64,000 nt of DNA, taken from positions 400,699,899 through 400,763,898 of the forward strand of contig NC_053392.1 in NCBI RefSeq assembly GCF_905171765.1, in the 5' to 3' direction. The notes beneath the pieces were generated by a model that was not told the DNA's origin, did not search any database, and worked only from the letters and a program-made list of their open reading frames with translations. This stretch comes from Bufo bufo. Its lineage: Eukaryota; Chordata; Amphibia; Anura; Bufonidae. Below are positions 1 to 10,102 of the stretch, piece after piece (within the stretch, counting starts at the first letter, position 1; the number at the start of each line of letters is the position of its first letter). The position numbers and the translations under genes are program-made.

Positions 1-383
1 TTACGCCTACCTCTATTTTCCTGATCTTCCAGGGAGTTGCAGAGGCAGTTCATTTTATGTTGGATGGCCAGGAAACGCTGTGACACTTCTGATTGATGCA
101 GAATGATGGTTTCTTGCGTGTTTTCTAGTATTTCCACTCGGCCTCCCACCTGGGATATATCCTGATTAATAGCAGCTAGGTCGGAACTTAGTGGTTCCAG
201 GGCGGACGGCAGAGAAGAGGACAGTAACTCTTTTAGAAAAGAGCGTGAGATCGGAAGGTCGTCTGAGTCTTCCTCACCACCGGTGGCCTGATCCAGCAGC
301 TCAGTTTGTTTTGAGCGCGGGGCGTGCGTTGGAGTTGGCGCCATCTTGGGATCTTTGGAGACATGCAGCGCTGCTGCTTTCTT
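1..383 (-). CDS. Outer L1-type LINE, ORF1 (interrupted; runs off the left edge)
   Basis: Read on the minus strand, this segment stays open from 383 to 1 and closely parallels the intact ORF1 at 5404-6399. Shared landmarks are the KKAAA block, the HV-K-SK-KMAP-type segment, a coiled-coil-like stretch and the LEDQENRGRR motif that begins the RNA-recognition part. ORF1p of L1-type LINEs is a trimeric RNA-binding chaperone of the retrotransposition particle. The beginning of this ORF lies at 6503-6605, on the far side of the inserted LINE; both pieces end in the same 16-bp sequence. The reading frame looks undamaged apart from the insertion, but the C-terminal half and ORF2 fall outside the window. 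Assignment by internal comparison is firm; exact clade (L1 versus Tx1) is not. Confidence 0.75.
368..383. repeat. Target-site duplication of inner LINE, left copy
   Basis: The 16-bp sequence GCGCTGCTGCTTTCTT is found here directly before the poly-T tract and again at 6503-6518, directly beyond the 5' end of the inner LINE. Matching copies on both sides of a poly-A-tailed element are the mark of target-primed reverse transcription. Confidence 0.9.
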
Positions 384-723
384 TTTTTTTTTTTTTTTTT
401 TAATTTCTTTTATTGAAAACCAAGATACAGTACAGGTGGAGGCCAAGCCTCACAATAAAGTAATAGTGAATAATAACAGAAAATAGTAACATTAACGTCA
501 CATGGTATATCCTGACATATGTAGGTAAAAGCGTCTTTACTATTTTCCATAATCTATTAAGTATAGCTTTTGTCTGAATTAAGCTAGCATAGTATACCTG
601 GATGATCTGGCATGGGCGCAGAAGGTAGATAGCTACAAATATTAGAGATGAAGGACCCTAAACAAAGTAGGAACCTTCCTATAAAAAGAAGGAAAGAATT
701 TTAGATCTTCAGCTCCAAAGGGT

Positions 724-3700
724 TTAAACAGCCTGTGTTTGAGGATGGATTTGGGGGGAATTGTTAGGGTTTCTAAAGATTTCCCAGTCCCTCCACAACT
801 TCTTGAAATTTTGGAAGTTTCTTAATTCCCAGGATGAGATTTCTTCGAACCTGTGAATTTGGTCGACCTTTGATAACCATTGGTCTATGGAGGGGGGTTC
901 TGTGGAAAGCCATAGTTTCGGAATTAGGAATCTTGCTGCGGCAATCAGGTGTTTAAAAAGTGTTCGGTTTAAAATCTTCTGACCAGATGGAAGGAGACTC
1001 AGGAGTGCGATTTCTGGGGAAGGAACTAGATCTGCCCCACATATATGGTTGGTTAATTGAAATATTTTCTCCCACCAGGCAAAAAGGCTGGGGCAATTCC
1101 ACCATACATGTATGAAGGAACCTCTGTCTGATAGGCATCTCCAACATCTATCGCATCCAGAGCTTGAGTATCTAGAAACCATATCTGGTGTCTTGTACCA
1201 TCTAGTCATGATCTTATAACCGTTCTCCTGAATGCGAACGCATCTAGAGGACTTATGTGGGGATTGTAAGATGATGTCAATCTCTTTAGTTGTAAAAGTA
1301 TGCTTTAGGTCTTTCTCCCAATGGCCCATGAAGGAAGGTAAAACATTTGAATTGTGGGATCTGAGTCTGCTGTAGAATTGTGATATGATTCTTAGGGGAT
1401 TTTGTGGGTTTTCTATCAGGCTTTCAAACCAAGTTAGAGGTCTTATTAGGTCCCCTAAAGAGATGTGGAGAGATAAATACGTTTTAATGAAGTAAATTGG
1501 GTTATTAAGCGCAAGAGAAGAAGGAATACCCAGGATTTCCCTCAATTTATTTAGTGAAGGAGAAATAATGTCAGTGTACAGATCTCTCAGCAAAATAACG
1601 GATTCTCTAAGGTGTGTGGGTAGGCTATCCTGTAAGACTTTAGGTGCGGTATGCAGAATATCTCCCACTCGAAGGAGTGGCGAAGGGAAAGGAATATGGA
1701 GGAAGGTAGATTGGAACCATTTCCAGCCATTAAAAGTGGCCTTAATCAGAGGGGTTACATCCGGTGGAAAGGGAAGAAAGCATTTATGCCCTAACACAAG
1801 GGCTTTAAAAGATGATTTGATTAAGGTTTGTTCCATTTGGACCCAAGACTTGTGAGGAGGGTTTCTCAGCCAGTCTACCACTCTAGCTAGTAAGACAGCC
1901 TTCCCGTATAATTCTGGATCTGGGAGAGCTATTCCGCCCATTGCCTTGGGTCTATTTAGGATCTTATATGAGAGGCGGGCTTTTTTCCCATTCCAAATAA
2001 ATGAGCTAAATAAAGACCTGAGAGAGGCGTAATATGAGGAAGGGACAGGAATAGGAAGGACTTGAAGTAAGTAGGTCAGCTTAGGTAGGACTAGGGACAT
2101 AAGTAGATTTTTCCTACCAAACCATGAAAAGATAGGTAAATCAAGGTTTTTAAGAGAGGTGGAAATATGGTTTAGTAGAGGCGCATAGTTTAAAGCATAC
2201 AATTGGGAGGGGTCTTTGCTAATTTTAACACCTAAATAAGTTAAATGAGGGCTTGACCAATTAAAGGGGGAATTATGCTCTAGATGTTTAGCCAAGGAAG
2301 TCGATAGGCCAGAGTGTATAATCAGGGATTTACTGTGGTTAACTTTAAAGTTGGAGTATTTGCCAAATATCTCTAAGTGATGGTAGATCTTGGGGAGAGC
2401 TACTGAAGGGTTGCTTATCATCATCAGTAGGTCATCGGCAAAGGCTGCCGTCTTGTGTTCTTGATCTCCGAGGGTTATACCTCTGATATCTCTATCAGAC
2501 CTAATGGATTGCAGAAGGGGTTCCATACATGAAACAAAAAGAAGGGGGGATAAGGGACAGCCTTGCCTAGTTCCGTTGCTTATTAAAAAGGGGGAGGAAA
2601 TAATATTGTTGACTGATATAGAGGCTGATGCCTTTGAATACATGGCGTCTATGGCTGATAAGAAGGATATCGGGAATTTTTGTATAGAAAGGACCGCTTT
2701 CATAAAGGACCATTTAACCCTATCAAATGCCTTCTCAGCATCTGTGCTGAGAAGGACCAAAGGTAATGATTTCTTTCGTATGTGAAAGAGGATGTTAAGC
2801 ACTCTGGCGGTATTATCTTTACCTTCTCTCCCCCTAACAAAGCCAGTCTGATCTCTATGAATCAGGGTGGGAAGTATAGACGCTAAGCGATTTGCTAGCA
2901 GTTTGGCCAGCAGTTTAAGGTCAATGTTAAGGAGAGAGATAGGTCTATAACTAGGGCAAAGTGTTGGGTCCTTTCCCTCTTTAGGGATTAAAACAATATG
3001 GGCTTTAGTCATGTCGCTAGAAAGAGGAGTGTTGGAAAGGGTTTGATTGAAAAGCGGAATTAGGTAAGGAACTAAAATTTCCTGAAATGTAGAGTAATAT
3101 GAGATGGGTAGGCCATCTGGGCCAGGGCTTTTCCCTTTAGGGGAATTACGTATGGCCTCAGAGAGTTCTGTAGGCGTAAAGGGGGAGGTCAACGCTTTCC
3201 TATTTTCCTTGGTTAAAGTTGGAAGTTGTAACTTTTCTAGATATGTAAAGAGAGGGGACAAGAGTTCTTGTGAGGGAGGAGGTGGGGTGGGAGTATCCAA
3301 ATTATATAATGCTTCATAGAAGCTTCTAAATTGTGATGCAATTAGTTCTGAGTCAAAGATGTGTGAGCCTGATGTAGTTGTTAGCTTGTGGACAAAGTTG
3401 TTTGATTTCCTCATTTTGACTCTATTCATTACGAACCTAGACGCTTTGTTCCCGTGGGCAAAGATCTTTTGTTGTGAGTTAAGATAGTATTTTGCTGAAA
3501 GAGCGTTAAGAAGATCTTTGAGGGAACGCCTATATCCGTTTAGTTCTTCTAGATGGCTTTTGAGCATTGAAACTTTATGTGTTTGTTCAAGTCTAGTGAT
3601 GTTCTCATGTAGTTCGTCTATTTGTTTGTTTCTCTGTTTTTTAAGATAAGCTCCAATGCTAATGCATTGACCCCGTATTACCGCCTTGTGGGCGTCCCAT

Positions 3701-4557
3701 AAGGTCTGGGAGGATACCCCTGAGGATACCTTCAAACTAAAGTAGTCTTCTAATGCTTTTTTAATTTTTGATCTGGATTCAGCATTACCCAACAATTGCT
3801 CATTTAGCCTCCAATGTCTATGGGATTTGTTTTTCTCAGGTGAGGTAAGGGTCAGATATATAGGGGAGTGGTCGGAGAGAAGGATATTACCTATACTAGT
3901 GTCTTTACAATATTGTAAGTGGTTTTTGGGTATAAAGAGGTAGTCCAAACGTTGATATGAGTTATGGACTGTTGAATGAAAGGAGTAATCCCTAGTGTCT
4001 GGGTGGAATGTGCGCCAAACATCAATAAGCTGGGCCCTCCATAACTTCGAAGTCAGGGAGCGGACAGCTGACTGAGAGTGTGCTGATTTGCCCGATGAAG
4101 AGTCTAATAAGGGATTCAGTACCAGGTTGAAGTCTCCTCCTAAGATTAAAGTACCTTCCCTGAAGTTGTTCATTATGTCTAGAATATTTTTCAACCAGGG
4201 AATTTGTTTCCTATTAGGGACATACACATTGACAAATGTGTAGGTTTGGTGTAGGATTTTCCCTTTCAGCATTATAAACCTACCTTCCGGGTCCAATTTT
4301 TGGTCCATGAGCTGAAACTGAACTCCTTTCTGTAAACCTATGCTAACCCCTTTGGAGTTTGAAGAATTGGAGCCACTATGGAACCATTGGGAGAAGTATG
4401 AATATGAAAGGTTAGGGAAATGGCCTAGCTTTAGGTGTGTTTCCTGCAAAAATACTACCTTTACCCCCTCTCTCTTCAGCATACCAAAAATCTGACGCCT
4501 CTTAGACGGCGAGTTGAAGCCTCTGACATTATAGGATGCTATCTTAAGGTCATCCAT
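724..4557 (-). CDS. LINE ORF2p: endonuclease-reverse transcriptase
   Basis: A 1,277-residue protein of the usual L1 ORF2 length. It nicks target DNA and copies the LINE RNA at the nick. The N-terminal ~235 residues form an AP-like endonuclease: IASYNVRGFNSPSKR opening, QETHL near residue 39, GGDFN, and a distal LSDHSPI segment. The reverse transcriptase occupies roughly residues 480-780 and contains IPKEGKDP, SYRPISLLN, the STDAEKAFDRV aspartate motif, GTRQGCPLSPLLF and the catalytic FADD near residues 704-707. A cysteine/histidine motif near residues 1134-1157 (CDRCWRC...H...C) matches the C-terminal zinc-knuckle position of L1 ORF2p. No stop or frameshift is visible. The ATG at 4557 starts directly before the endonuclease domain. 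Whether it is active cannot be read from sequence alone. Confidence 0.95.
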   Translation of the reverse strand: MDDLKIASYNVRGFNSPSKRRQIFGMLKREGVKVVFLQETHLKLGHFPNLSYSYFSQWFHSGSNSSNSKGVSIGLQKGVQFQLMDQKLDPEGRFIMLKGKILHQTYTFVNVYVPNRKQIPWLKNILDIMNNFREGTLILGGDFNLVLNPLLDSSSGKSAHSQSAVRSLTSKLWRAQLIDVWRTFHPDTRDYSFHSTVHNSYQRLDYLFIPKNHLQYCKDTSIGNILLSDHSPIYLTLTSPEKNKSHRHWRLNEQLLGNAESRSKIKKALEDYFSLKVSSGVSSQTLWDAHKAVIRGQCISIGAYLKKQRNKQIDELHENITRLEQTHKVSMLKSHLEELNGYRRSLKDLLNALSAKYYLNSQQKIFAHGNKASRFVMNRVKMRKSNNFVHKLTTTSGSHIFDSELIASQFRSFYEALYNLDTPTPPPPSQELLSPLFTYLEKLQLPTLTKENRKALTSPFTPTELSEAIRNSPKGKSPGPDGLPISYYSTFQEILVPYLIPLFNQTLSNTPLSSDMTKAHIVLIPKEGKDPTLCPSYRPISLLNIDLKLLAKLLANRLASILPTLIHRDQTGFVRGREGKDNTARVLNILFHIRKKSLPLVLLSTDAEKAFDRVKWSFMKAVLSIQKFPISFLSAIDAMYSKASASISVNNIISSPFLISNGTRQGCPLSPLLFVSCMEPLLQSIRSDRDIRGITLGDQEHKTAAFADDLLMMISNPSVALPKIYHHLEIFGKYSNFKVNHSKSLIIHSGLSTSLAKHLEHNSPFNWSSPHLTYLGVKISKDPSQLYALNYAPLLNHISTSLKNLDLPIFSWFGRKNLLMSLVLPKLTYLLQVLPIPVPSSYYASLRSLFSSFIWNGKKARLSYKILNRPKAMGGIALPDPELYGKAVLLARVVDWLRNPPHKSWVQMEQTLIKSSFKALVLGHKCFLPFPPDVTPLIKATFNGWKWFQSTFLHIPFPSPLLRVGDILHTAPKVLQDSLPTHLRESVILLRDLYTDIISPSLNKLREILGIPSSLALNNPIYFIKTYLSLHISLGDLIRPLTWFESLIENPQNPLRIISQFYSRLRSHNSNVLPSFMGHWEKDLKHTFTTKEIDIILQSPHKSSRCVRIQENGYKIMTRWYKTPDMVSRYSSSGCDRCWRCLSDRGSFIHVWWNCPSLFAWWEKIFQLTNHICGADLVPSPEIALLSLLPSGQKILNRTLFKHLIAAARFLIPKLWLSTEPPSIDQWLSKVDQIHRFEEISSWELRNFQNFKKLWRDWEIFRNPNNSPQIHPQTQAV

Positions 4558-5403
4558 CTGGAATATGAGGGAGGGTGGAGTCTGCGGTGAATGGGGTTTG
4601 GAGGAAAATCTCTAGCTCTGTGTGAAGGAGAATAGCATCTAATAGTAAGGAAAGATCCAACCTTTGATGAGCAGCCCATGCCAAAATCATCGTCTGAGGT
4701 CTTCAGGTGACGTCGTAACAGTAAAAACGTGGTAACTAAAACAACAAGAGTAAAACAGAGGACATAAGCAATGAATTTGCATAGACATTACTCACTGGGA
4801 GGGGGTGGGAAGTGGGTATACCCTTGATATAGCAAAGCCTTATCAAAGATATCTTGAGTAAGTATCAGAAAGGAGCGAACCTATGGAACGCATCCCATTC
4901 CGATACTACCGACCGTACAATATGGGACTTTATGAGACTAGGGGTCTAAGCATGAAGAGAGGAGACCGTGTCAGCCTAGTATGGAGGTTTTGGATAACTA
5001 ACTTCAAAAGCTCCTTGCAGCTTGTTCTAAGTGATGGGGGGACAAGCAAAAAGGGGGAAAAGAGGAGGAAAAGGGGGAGAGGGAAGGGGGGAGGATGGGG
5101 AAGGGTAAAAGGAGGGAGGAAGGGAGGGGGGGACAGGGGATGTGAGAGAGGGGAAAAAAGGGGGGGAATAGCAGGATGGAAGGGAGGTAATAAGACATAC
5201 TTTTAAAGCTAACACATTAACAGTATACTTATAGAGGGTTGATACGGATCATTTCTTTATCTTTTCCCAGGGAAAATAACTGGGTTAGCAGGTACCAGAT
5301 ATAATAGACTCGCATTAAATCAGAAAGAGTATGTGGAGAGACGCCTAGGCGTGATTGAATTGGCCTTTTTCCTTTGTCGCTGGGCTTTGGGGGTCCTTCT
5401 GGG
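4558..5403 (-). other. Inter-ORF spacer of the inner LINE with a G-rich polypurine tract
   Basis: No coding sequence is evident in these 846 bp. About 5035-5170 on the plus strand is an almost pure purine run with many blocks of three or more G, so it could form a G-quadruplex or triplex; the LINE RNA would carry the C-rich complement. Short open frames across it are low-complexity translations of the tract. Confidence 0.7.
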
Positions 5404-6399
5404 TTAAAAAGACTGCGGCTTGGGAATATCCGGTAATGAGGCGACATCTTGGATCAAGTCCCAGTTTTCTATTTCCATGTTGTGGATTTCCAGATGCTGA
5501 AACAGTTGATCCAGGTCAGCGTGGGTTCTGATTGTAACCCTGCTCCCCTCGTATAGGAAGGAGATGCCGAAAGGAAAAGTCCATCTGTAAGTAATTTTCT
5601 TTTGGATGAGCCATTCTGTTAAAGGTTTCAGGGCCTTGCGTTTTTTCAGGGTGATCGGTGCCAAGTCCTGGTATATATGGATGCGGTAATCCCTGAACAG
5701 GACCTCCGATTTTTTCCTGGCGCCTTCTAGTATGGCTTCTTTATCCTGGAAATTTAGAAACCGGCAGATTATATCTCTGGGCGGTTCTGCTGGTTTTGGT
5801 TTTGGGCGAAGGGCCCTATGAGCCCTTTCAATAATTGGGCTAGGATAATCGGGGCCTAGGATTTGCTCACAGAGGGCCATCATAGCCTCAGGGATTTCTG
5901 AGGGGATAATAGATTCGGGCAGGCCTCGGAACCTCAGGTTGTTCCTCCTGCCCCGATTCTCTTGGTCCTCTAAAGCAGCATAGACGTTGTTCAGATGGTT
6001 TTGGACCACTTGTAAGCTGTTAGAAGCAGCCGCCTGGAAATCTAGTGCAGCGTTGTGAGCGGATTCCAAGTCCTCTACTCTTCCCCCAATATGTTTAATG
6101 TCCTGCCGCATGGAGGAAACTTCACTTACCAGTGGTTCCAGGGCTTTGGTAAGGACTGACTTCAGGTATTTCCTGGAGATAGGAAGGTTTTGACGACCTC
6201 CGGCCTCTTCAGAGTCGCTGTCTCTTCCTTCTGAGTTCTGATACTCGTCTTCAGGGGCAGCCACGGGCGCCATCTTGCTTTCTTTGGCGACATGTATTGC
6301 CGCCGCTTTTTTAATAAATTTGTCCATGTCCCCCGAGGTAACTGGCTGCTTCTGGTGTTGCTGGGTGTCCCCCTGTCTCGGGTTGCCGATTTTCACCAT
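5404..6399 (-). CDS. LINE ORF1p RNA-binding protein
   Basis: A 331-residue protein with the architecture of L1-type ORF1p (Transposase_22 family): a basic/acidic N-terminus, a coiled-coil region around residues 80-150 with heptad-like LEPLVSEVSSMRQDIKHIGG, an RRM-like centre with the ENRGRRNNLRFRGLPE segment at about residues 147-162, and a C-terminal domain with RAHRALRPK and an AILEGARKK helix. It coats LINE RNA as a trimer and acts with ORF2p. The start MVKIG lies in the same context (ATTTTCACCATGATC on the plus strand) as the outer LINE's start at 6605, which supports it. No disabling lesion seen. Confidence 0.92.
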   Translation of the reverse strand: MVKIGNPRQGDTQQHQKQPVTSGDMDKFIKKAAAIHVAKESKMAPVAAPEDEYQNSEGRDSDSEEAGGRQNLPISRKYLKSVLTKALEPLVSEVSSMRQDIKHIGGRVEDLESAHNAALDFQAAASNSLQVVQNHLNNVYAALEDQENRGRRNNLRFRGLPESIIPSEIPEAMMALCEQILGPDYPSPIIERAHRALRPKPKPAEPPRDIICRFLNFQDKEAILEGARKKSEVLFRDYRIHIYQDLAPITLKKRKALKPLTEWLIQKKITYRWTFPFGISFLYEGSRVTIRTHADLDQLFQHLEIHNMEIENWDLIQDVASLPDIPKPQSF

Positions 6400-6502
6400 G
6401 ATCTGGTCGGTATAGCGAGCGTAGGCTTCGATAAGGCGGAGCTAGTTAGACGGAGCTCAGGCACACGCTACCATCTTCCTCTGGCGCAAGCCCTGATTTC
6501 TC

Positions 6503-6518
6503 GCGCTGCTGCTTTCTT
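6503..6518. repeat. Target-site duplication of inner LINE, right copy
   Basis: Identical to 368-383 (GCGCTGCTGCTTTCTT). The adjoining sequence continues the outer LINE's ORF1 codons toward its ATG. Confidence 0.9.
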
Positions 6519-6708
6519 GATGAATCTATCCATCTCTCCGGTGGTGGGGTTCCTCCTGTCTTGTGCAGCTTGGTCTCCGGGTCTGGGACCCCCGATTTTC
6601 ACCATGATCGGTGCGCCAGCTTATGATATAAGCGCTTCGGTGATGATCTCAGTAACAGAGCTGCAGCCTCAAGCGTCCATGCTGCTCAGGCGCCTGCTCC
6701 GCCCCCCT
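6519..6708 (-). mobile_element. 5' end of the outer L1-type LINE (leader and ORF1 start)
   Basis: The minus-strand ATG at 6605-6603 begins MVKIGGPRPGD, homologous to the inner LINE's ORF1 start, and reads to the insertion point; the ORF resumes at 383. About 100 bp upstream of the ATG (6606-6708) is a GC-rich leader of the same length as the inner LINE's leader. It ends abruptly in the 125-bp satellite, so the outer LINE was itself inserted into that array. Its 3' part is beyond the left edge. Confidence 0.75.
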
Positions 6709-8037
6709 CGTGCCACCCTATATGAGTGGTGGGCAGTGGGCTCAGTATAGTCTGTGGGCCTGACACTCACTGGCAGGCAACTGCAATTATATTTCAGAGG
6801 AAAAATTAAATGAATTTTTTATCTGCAAGGTACTGTGCCACCCTATTTGAGTGGTGGGCAGTGGGCACAGTACAGTCTGTGGGCCTGACACACACTGTCA
6901 GGCAACTGCAATTATATTACAGAGAAAAAAATGTATGACTTTTTTATCTGCAAGGTACTGTGCCACCCTATATGAGTGGTGGGCAGTGGGCACAGTACAG
7001 TCTGTGGGCCTGACACACACTGGCAGTCAACTTCAATTATATTACAGAGAAAACATTTAATGACTTTTTTATCTGCAAGGTACTGTGCCACCCTATATGA
7101 GTGGTGGGCAGTGGGCACAGTACAGTCTGTGGGCCTGACACACACTGGCAGGCAACTGCAATTATATTACAGAGGAAAAATGAAATTAATTTTTTAACAG
7201 CAAGGTGCTGTGCCACCCTATATGAGTGGTGGGCAGTGGGCACAGTACAGTCTGTGGGCCTAACACTCACTGGCAGGCAACTACAATTATATTACAGAGG
7301 AAGAATTAAGTGAACTTTTTAACAGCAAGGTGCTGTGCCAACCTATATGAGTGGTGGGCAGTGGGCACAGTACAGTCTGTGGGCCTGACACTCACTAGCA
7401 GGCAACTGCAATTATATTACAGAGGAAAAATTAAACATTTTTTTTAACAGCAAGGTGCTGTGCCACCCTATATGAGTGGTGGGCAGTGGGCACAGTATAG
7501 TCTGTGGGCCTGACACTCACTGGCAGGCAACTGCAATTATATTACAGAGGAAAAATTAAATGACCTTTTTGTCTGCAAGGTACTGAGCCACCCTATGTGA
7601 GTGGTGGGCAGTGGGCACAGTACAGTCTGTGGGCCTGACACTCACTGGCAGGCAACTGCAATTATATTACAGAGGAAAAATTAAATTACTTTTTTATCTG
7701 CAAGGTACTGTGCCACCCTATATGAGTGGTGGGCAGTGGGCACAGTACAGTCTGTGGACCTGACACTCACTGGCAGGCAACTGCAATTATATTACAGAGG
7801 AAAAATTTAATGAATTTTTTAACAGCAAGGTGCTGTTCCACCCTATATGAGTGGTGGGCAGTGGGCACAGTACAGTCTGTGGACCTGACACTCACTGGCA
7901 GGCAACTGCAATTATATTACAGAGGAAAAATTAAATGAATTTTTTAACAGCAAGGTGCTGTGCCACCCTATATGAGTGGTGGGCAGTGGGCACAGTACAG
8001 TCTGTGGGCCTGACACTCACTGGCAGGCAACTGCAAT
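6709..8037. repeat. 125-bp tandem array, left block (about 10.6 copies)
   Basis: Head-to-tail copies of a 125-bp monomer containing GCCACCCTATATGAGTGGTG and CTGACACTCACTGGCAGGCA. Landmarks recur at exact 125-bp steps (6851, 6976, 7101 ... 7726, 7851). Copies differ at few positions: a CTGCAAGGTACTG/CAGCAAGGTGCTG switch and scattered single changes. Short open frames on both strands recur every monomer and are not genes. Confidence 0.95.
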
Positions 8038-8039
8038 TA

Positions 8040-9660
8040 CAGTTGCAAGAAAAAGTATGTGAACCCTTTAGAATGATATGGATTTCTGCACAAATTGGTC
8101 ATAAAATGTAATCTGATCTTCATCTAAGTCACAACAATAGACAATCACAGTCTGCTTAAACTAATAACACACAAAGAGTTAAATGTTACCATGTTTTTAT
8201 TGAACACACCATGTAAACATTCACAGTGCAGGTGGAAAAAGTATGTGAACCCCTAGACTAATGACATCTCCAAGAGCTAATTGGAGTGAGGTGTCAGCCA
8301 ACTGGAGTCCAATCAATGAGATGAGATTGGAGGTGTTGGTTACAGCTGCCCTGCCCTATAAAAAACACACACCAGTTCTGGGTTTGCTTTTCACAATAAG
8401 CATTGCCTGATGTGAATGATGCCTCACACAAAAGAGCTCTCAGAAGACCTACGATTAAGAGTTGTTGACTTGCATAAAGCTGGAAAGGGTTATAAAAGTA
8501 TCTCCAAAAGCCTTGCTGTTCATCAGTCCACGATAAGACAAATTGTCTATAAATGGAGAAAGTTCAGCACTGCTGCTACTTTCCCTAGGAGTGGCCGTCC
8601 TGTAAAGATGACTGCAAGAGCACAGCGCAGACTGCTCAATGAGGTGAAGAAGAATCCTAGAGTGTCAGCTAAAGACTTACAAAAGTCTCTGGCATATGCT
8701 AACATCCCTGTTAGCGAATCTACGATACGTAAAACACTAAACAAGAATGGATTTCATGGGAGGATACCACAGAAGAAGCCACTGCTGTCCAAAAAAAACA
8801 TTGCTGCACGTTTACAGTTTGCACAAGAGCACCTGGATGTTCCACAGCAGTACTGGCAAAATATTCTGTGGACAGATGAAACCAAAGTTGAGTTGTTTGG
8901 AAGAAACACACAACACTATGTGTGGAGAAAAAGAGGCACAGCACACCAACATCAAAACCTCATCCCAACTGTGAAGTATGGGGGTGGGGGCATCATGGTT
9001 TGGGGCTGCTTTGCTGCGTCAGGGCCTGGACAGATTGCTATCATCGAAGGAAAAATGAATTCCCAAGTTTATCAAGACGTTTTGCAGGAGAACTTAAGGC
9101 TATCTGTCCACCAGCTGATGCTCAACAGAAGATGGGTGTTGCAACAGGACAACGACCCAAAGCATAGAAGTAAATCAACAACAGAATGGCTTAAAAAGAA
9201 GAAAATACACCTTCTGGAGTGGCCCAGTCAGAGTCCTGACCTCAACCCGATTGAGATGCTGTGGCATGACCTCAAGAAAGTGATTCACACCAGACATCCC
9301 AAGAATATTGCTGAACTGAAACAGTTCTGTAAAGAGGAATGGTCAAGAATTACTCCTGACCATTGTGCACGTCTGATCTGCAACTACAGGAAACGTTTGG
9401 TTGAAGTTATTGCTGCCAAAGGAGGTTCAACCAGTTATTAAATCCAAGGGTTCACATACTTTTTACACCTGCACTGTGAATGTTTACATGGTGTGTTCAA
9501 TAAAAACATGGTAACATTTAATTCTTTGTGTGTTATTAGTTTAGGCAGACTGTGATTGTCTATTGTTGTGACTTAGATGAAGATCAGATCACATTTTATG
9601 ACCAATTTGTGCAGAAATCCATATAATTCCAAAGGGTTCACATACTTTTTCTTGCAACTG
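8040..9660 (+). mobile_element. Complete Tc1-type DNA transposon
   Basis: 1,621 bp bounded by inverted repeats that begin CAGTTGCAAGAAAAAGTATG on the left and end with the reverse complement on the right, flanked by TA at 8038-8039 and 9661-9662. Removing the element and one TA restores the array word GCAATTATATTACAG, which proves the insertion. A longer inner inverted repeat (about 8084-8240 with 9465-9630) gives the double-repeat end structure of many vertebrate Tc1 elements. A single uninterrupted transposase frame lies inside. Confidence 0.96.
8416..9441 (+). CDS. Tc1 transposase, DD34E
   Basis: 341 residues, the normal size for Tc1 transposases, which excise and reinsert the element at TA. 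The N-terminal ~110 residues are a bipartite paired-like DNA-binding domain: a helix-turn-helix around [20 protein letters not shown], then a GRPVK-type AT-hook-like linker and a second HTH. The catalytic triad is visible as D154 in WTDE, D245 in QQDND and E280 in LNPIE, with 34 residues between the last two. Two adjacent ATG codons (8416, 8419) precede the domain. No stop or frameshift is present, so it may be functional; activity also depends on both ends, which look intact. Confidence 0.95.
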   Translation: MMPHTKELSEDLRLRVVDLHKAGKGYKSISKSLAVHQSTIRQIVYKWRKFSTAATFPRSGRPVKMTARAQRRLLNEVKKNPRVSAKDLQKSLAYANIPVSESTIRKTLNKNGFHGRIPQKKPLLSKKNIAARLQFAQEHLDVPQQYWQNILWTDETKVELFGRNTQHYVWRKRGTAHQHQNLIPTVKYGGGGIMVWGCFAASGPGQIAIIEGKMNSQVYQDVLQENLRLSVHQLMLNRRWVLQQDNDPKHRSKSTTEWLKKKKIHLLEWPSQSPDLNPIEMLWHDLKKVIHTRHPKNIAELKQFCKEEWSRITPDHCARLICNYRKRLVEVIAAKGGSTSY

Positions 9661-9662
9661 TA

Positions 9663-10102
9663 TATTACAGAGGAAAAATTAAATGAATTTTTTAACAGCA
9701 AGGTGCTGTTCCACCCTAAATGAGTGGTGGGCAGTGGGCACAGTACAGTCTGTGGACCTGACACTCACTGGCAGGCAACTGCAATTATATTACAGAGGAA
9801 AAATGTAATGAATTTTTTAACAGTTAGGTGCTGTGCCACCCTATATGAGTGGTGGGCAGTGGGCACAGTACAGTCTATGGGCCTGACACTCACTGGCAGG
9901 CAACTACAATTATATTACAGAGGAAAAATGAAATGACTTTTTTATCTGCAAAGTACTGTGCCACCCTATATGAGTGGTGGGCAGTGGGCACAGTACAGTC
10001 TGTGGGCCTGACACTCACTGGCAGGCAACTGCAATTATATTACAGAGAAAAATGTAATGACTTTTTTATCTGCAAGGTACTGTGCCACCCTATATGAGTG
10101 GT
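9663..10102. repeat. 125-bp tandem array, right block (about 3.5 copies)
   Basis: Continuation of the array at 6709-8037, split by the Tc1 element. It ends at 10102 where the next transposon starts. Confidence 0.94.

Larger units (their letters stand above)
384..6502 (-). mobile_element. Full-length L1/Tx1-like non-LTR retrotransposon with both ORFs open
   Basis: A 6.1-kb LINE inserted into the ORF1 of a relative. On the minus strand the order is: about 100 bp of 5' leader (6502-6400), ORF1 (6399-5404), a long 846-bp inter-ORF spacer, ORF2 (4557-724), a ~320-bp 3' UTR, an AATAAA signal at 414-409 and a poly-A tail (poly-T at 384-401 on the plus strand). A 16-bp TSD flanks it. Two uninterrupted ORFs, a complete 5' end and an exact TSD argue for recent insertion and possible competence. 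The inter-ORF spacer is long compared with mammalian L1. Clade placement within the L1/Tx1 group needs a phylogeny. Confidence 0.92.

Noticed and set aside
191..403. 70-codon plus-strand frame ending in polyphenylalanine
   Set aside because: It is antisense to LINE ORF1 and reads into the poly-T tract.
6709..10102. Possible CRISPR-like array (125-bp repeats)
   Set aside because: Units are contiguous with no unique spacers, and the context is eukaryotic transposons.
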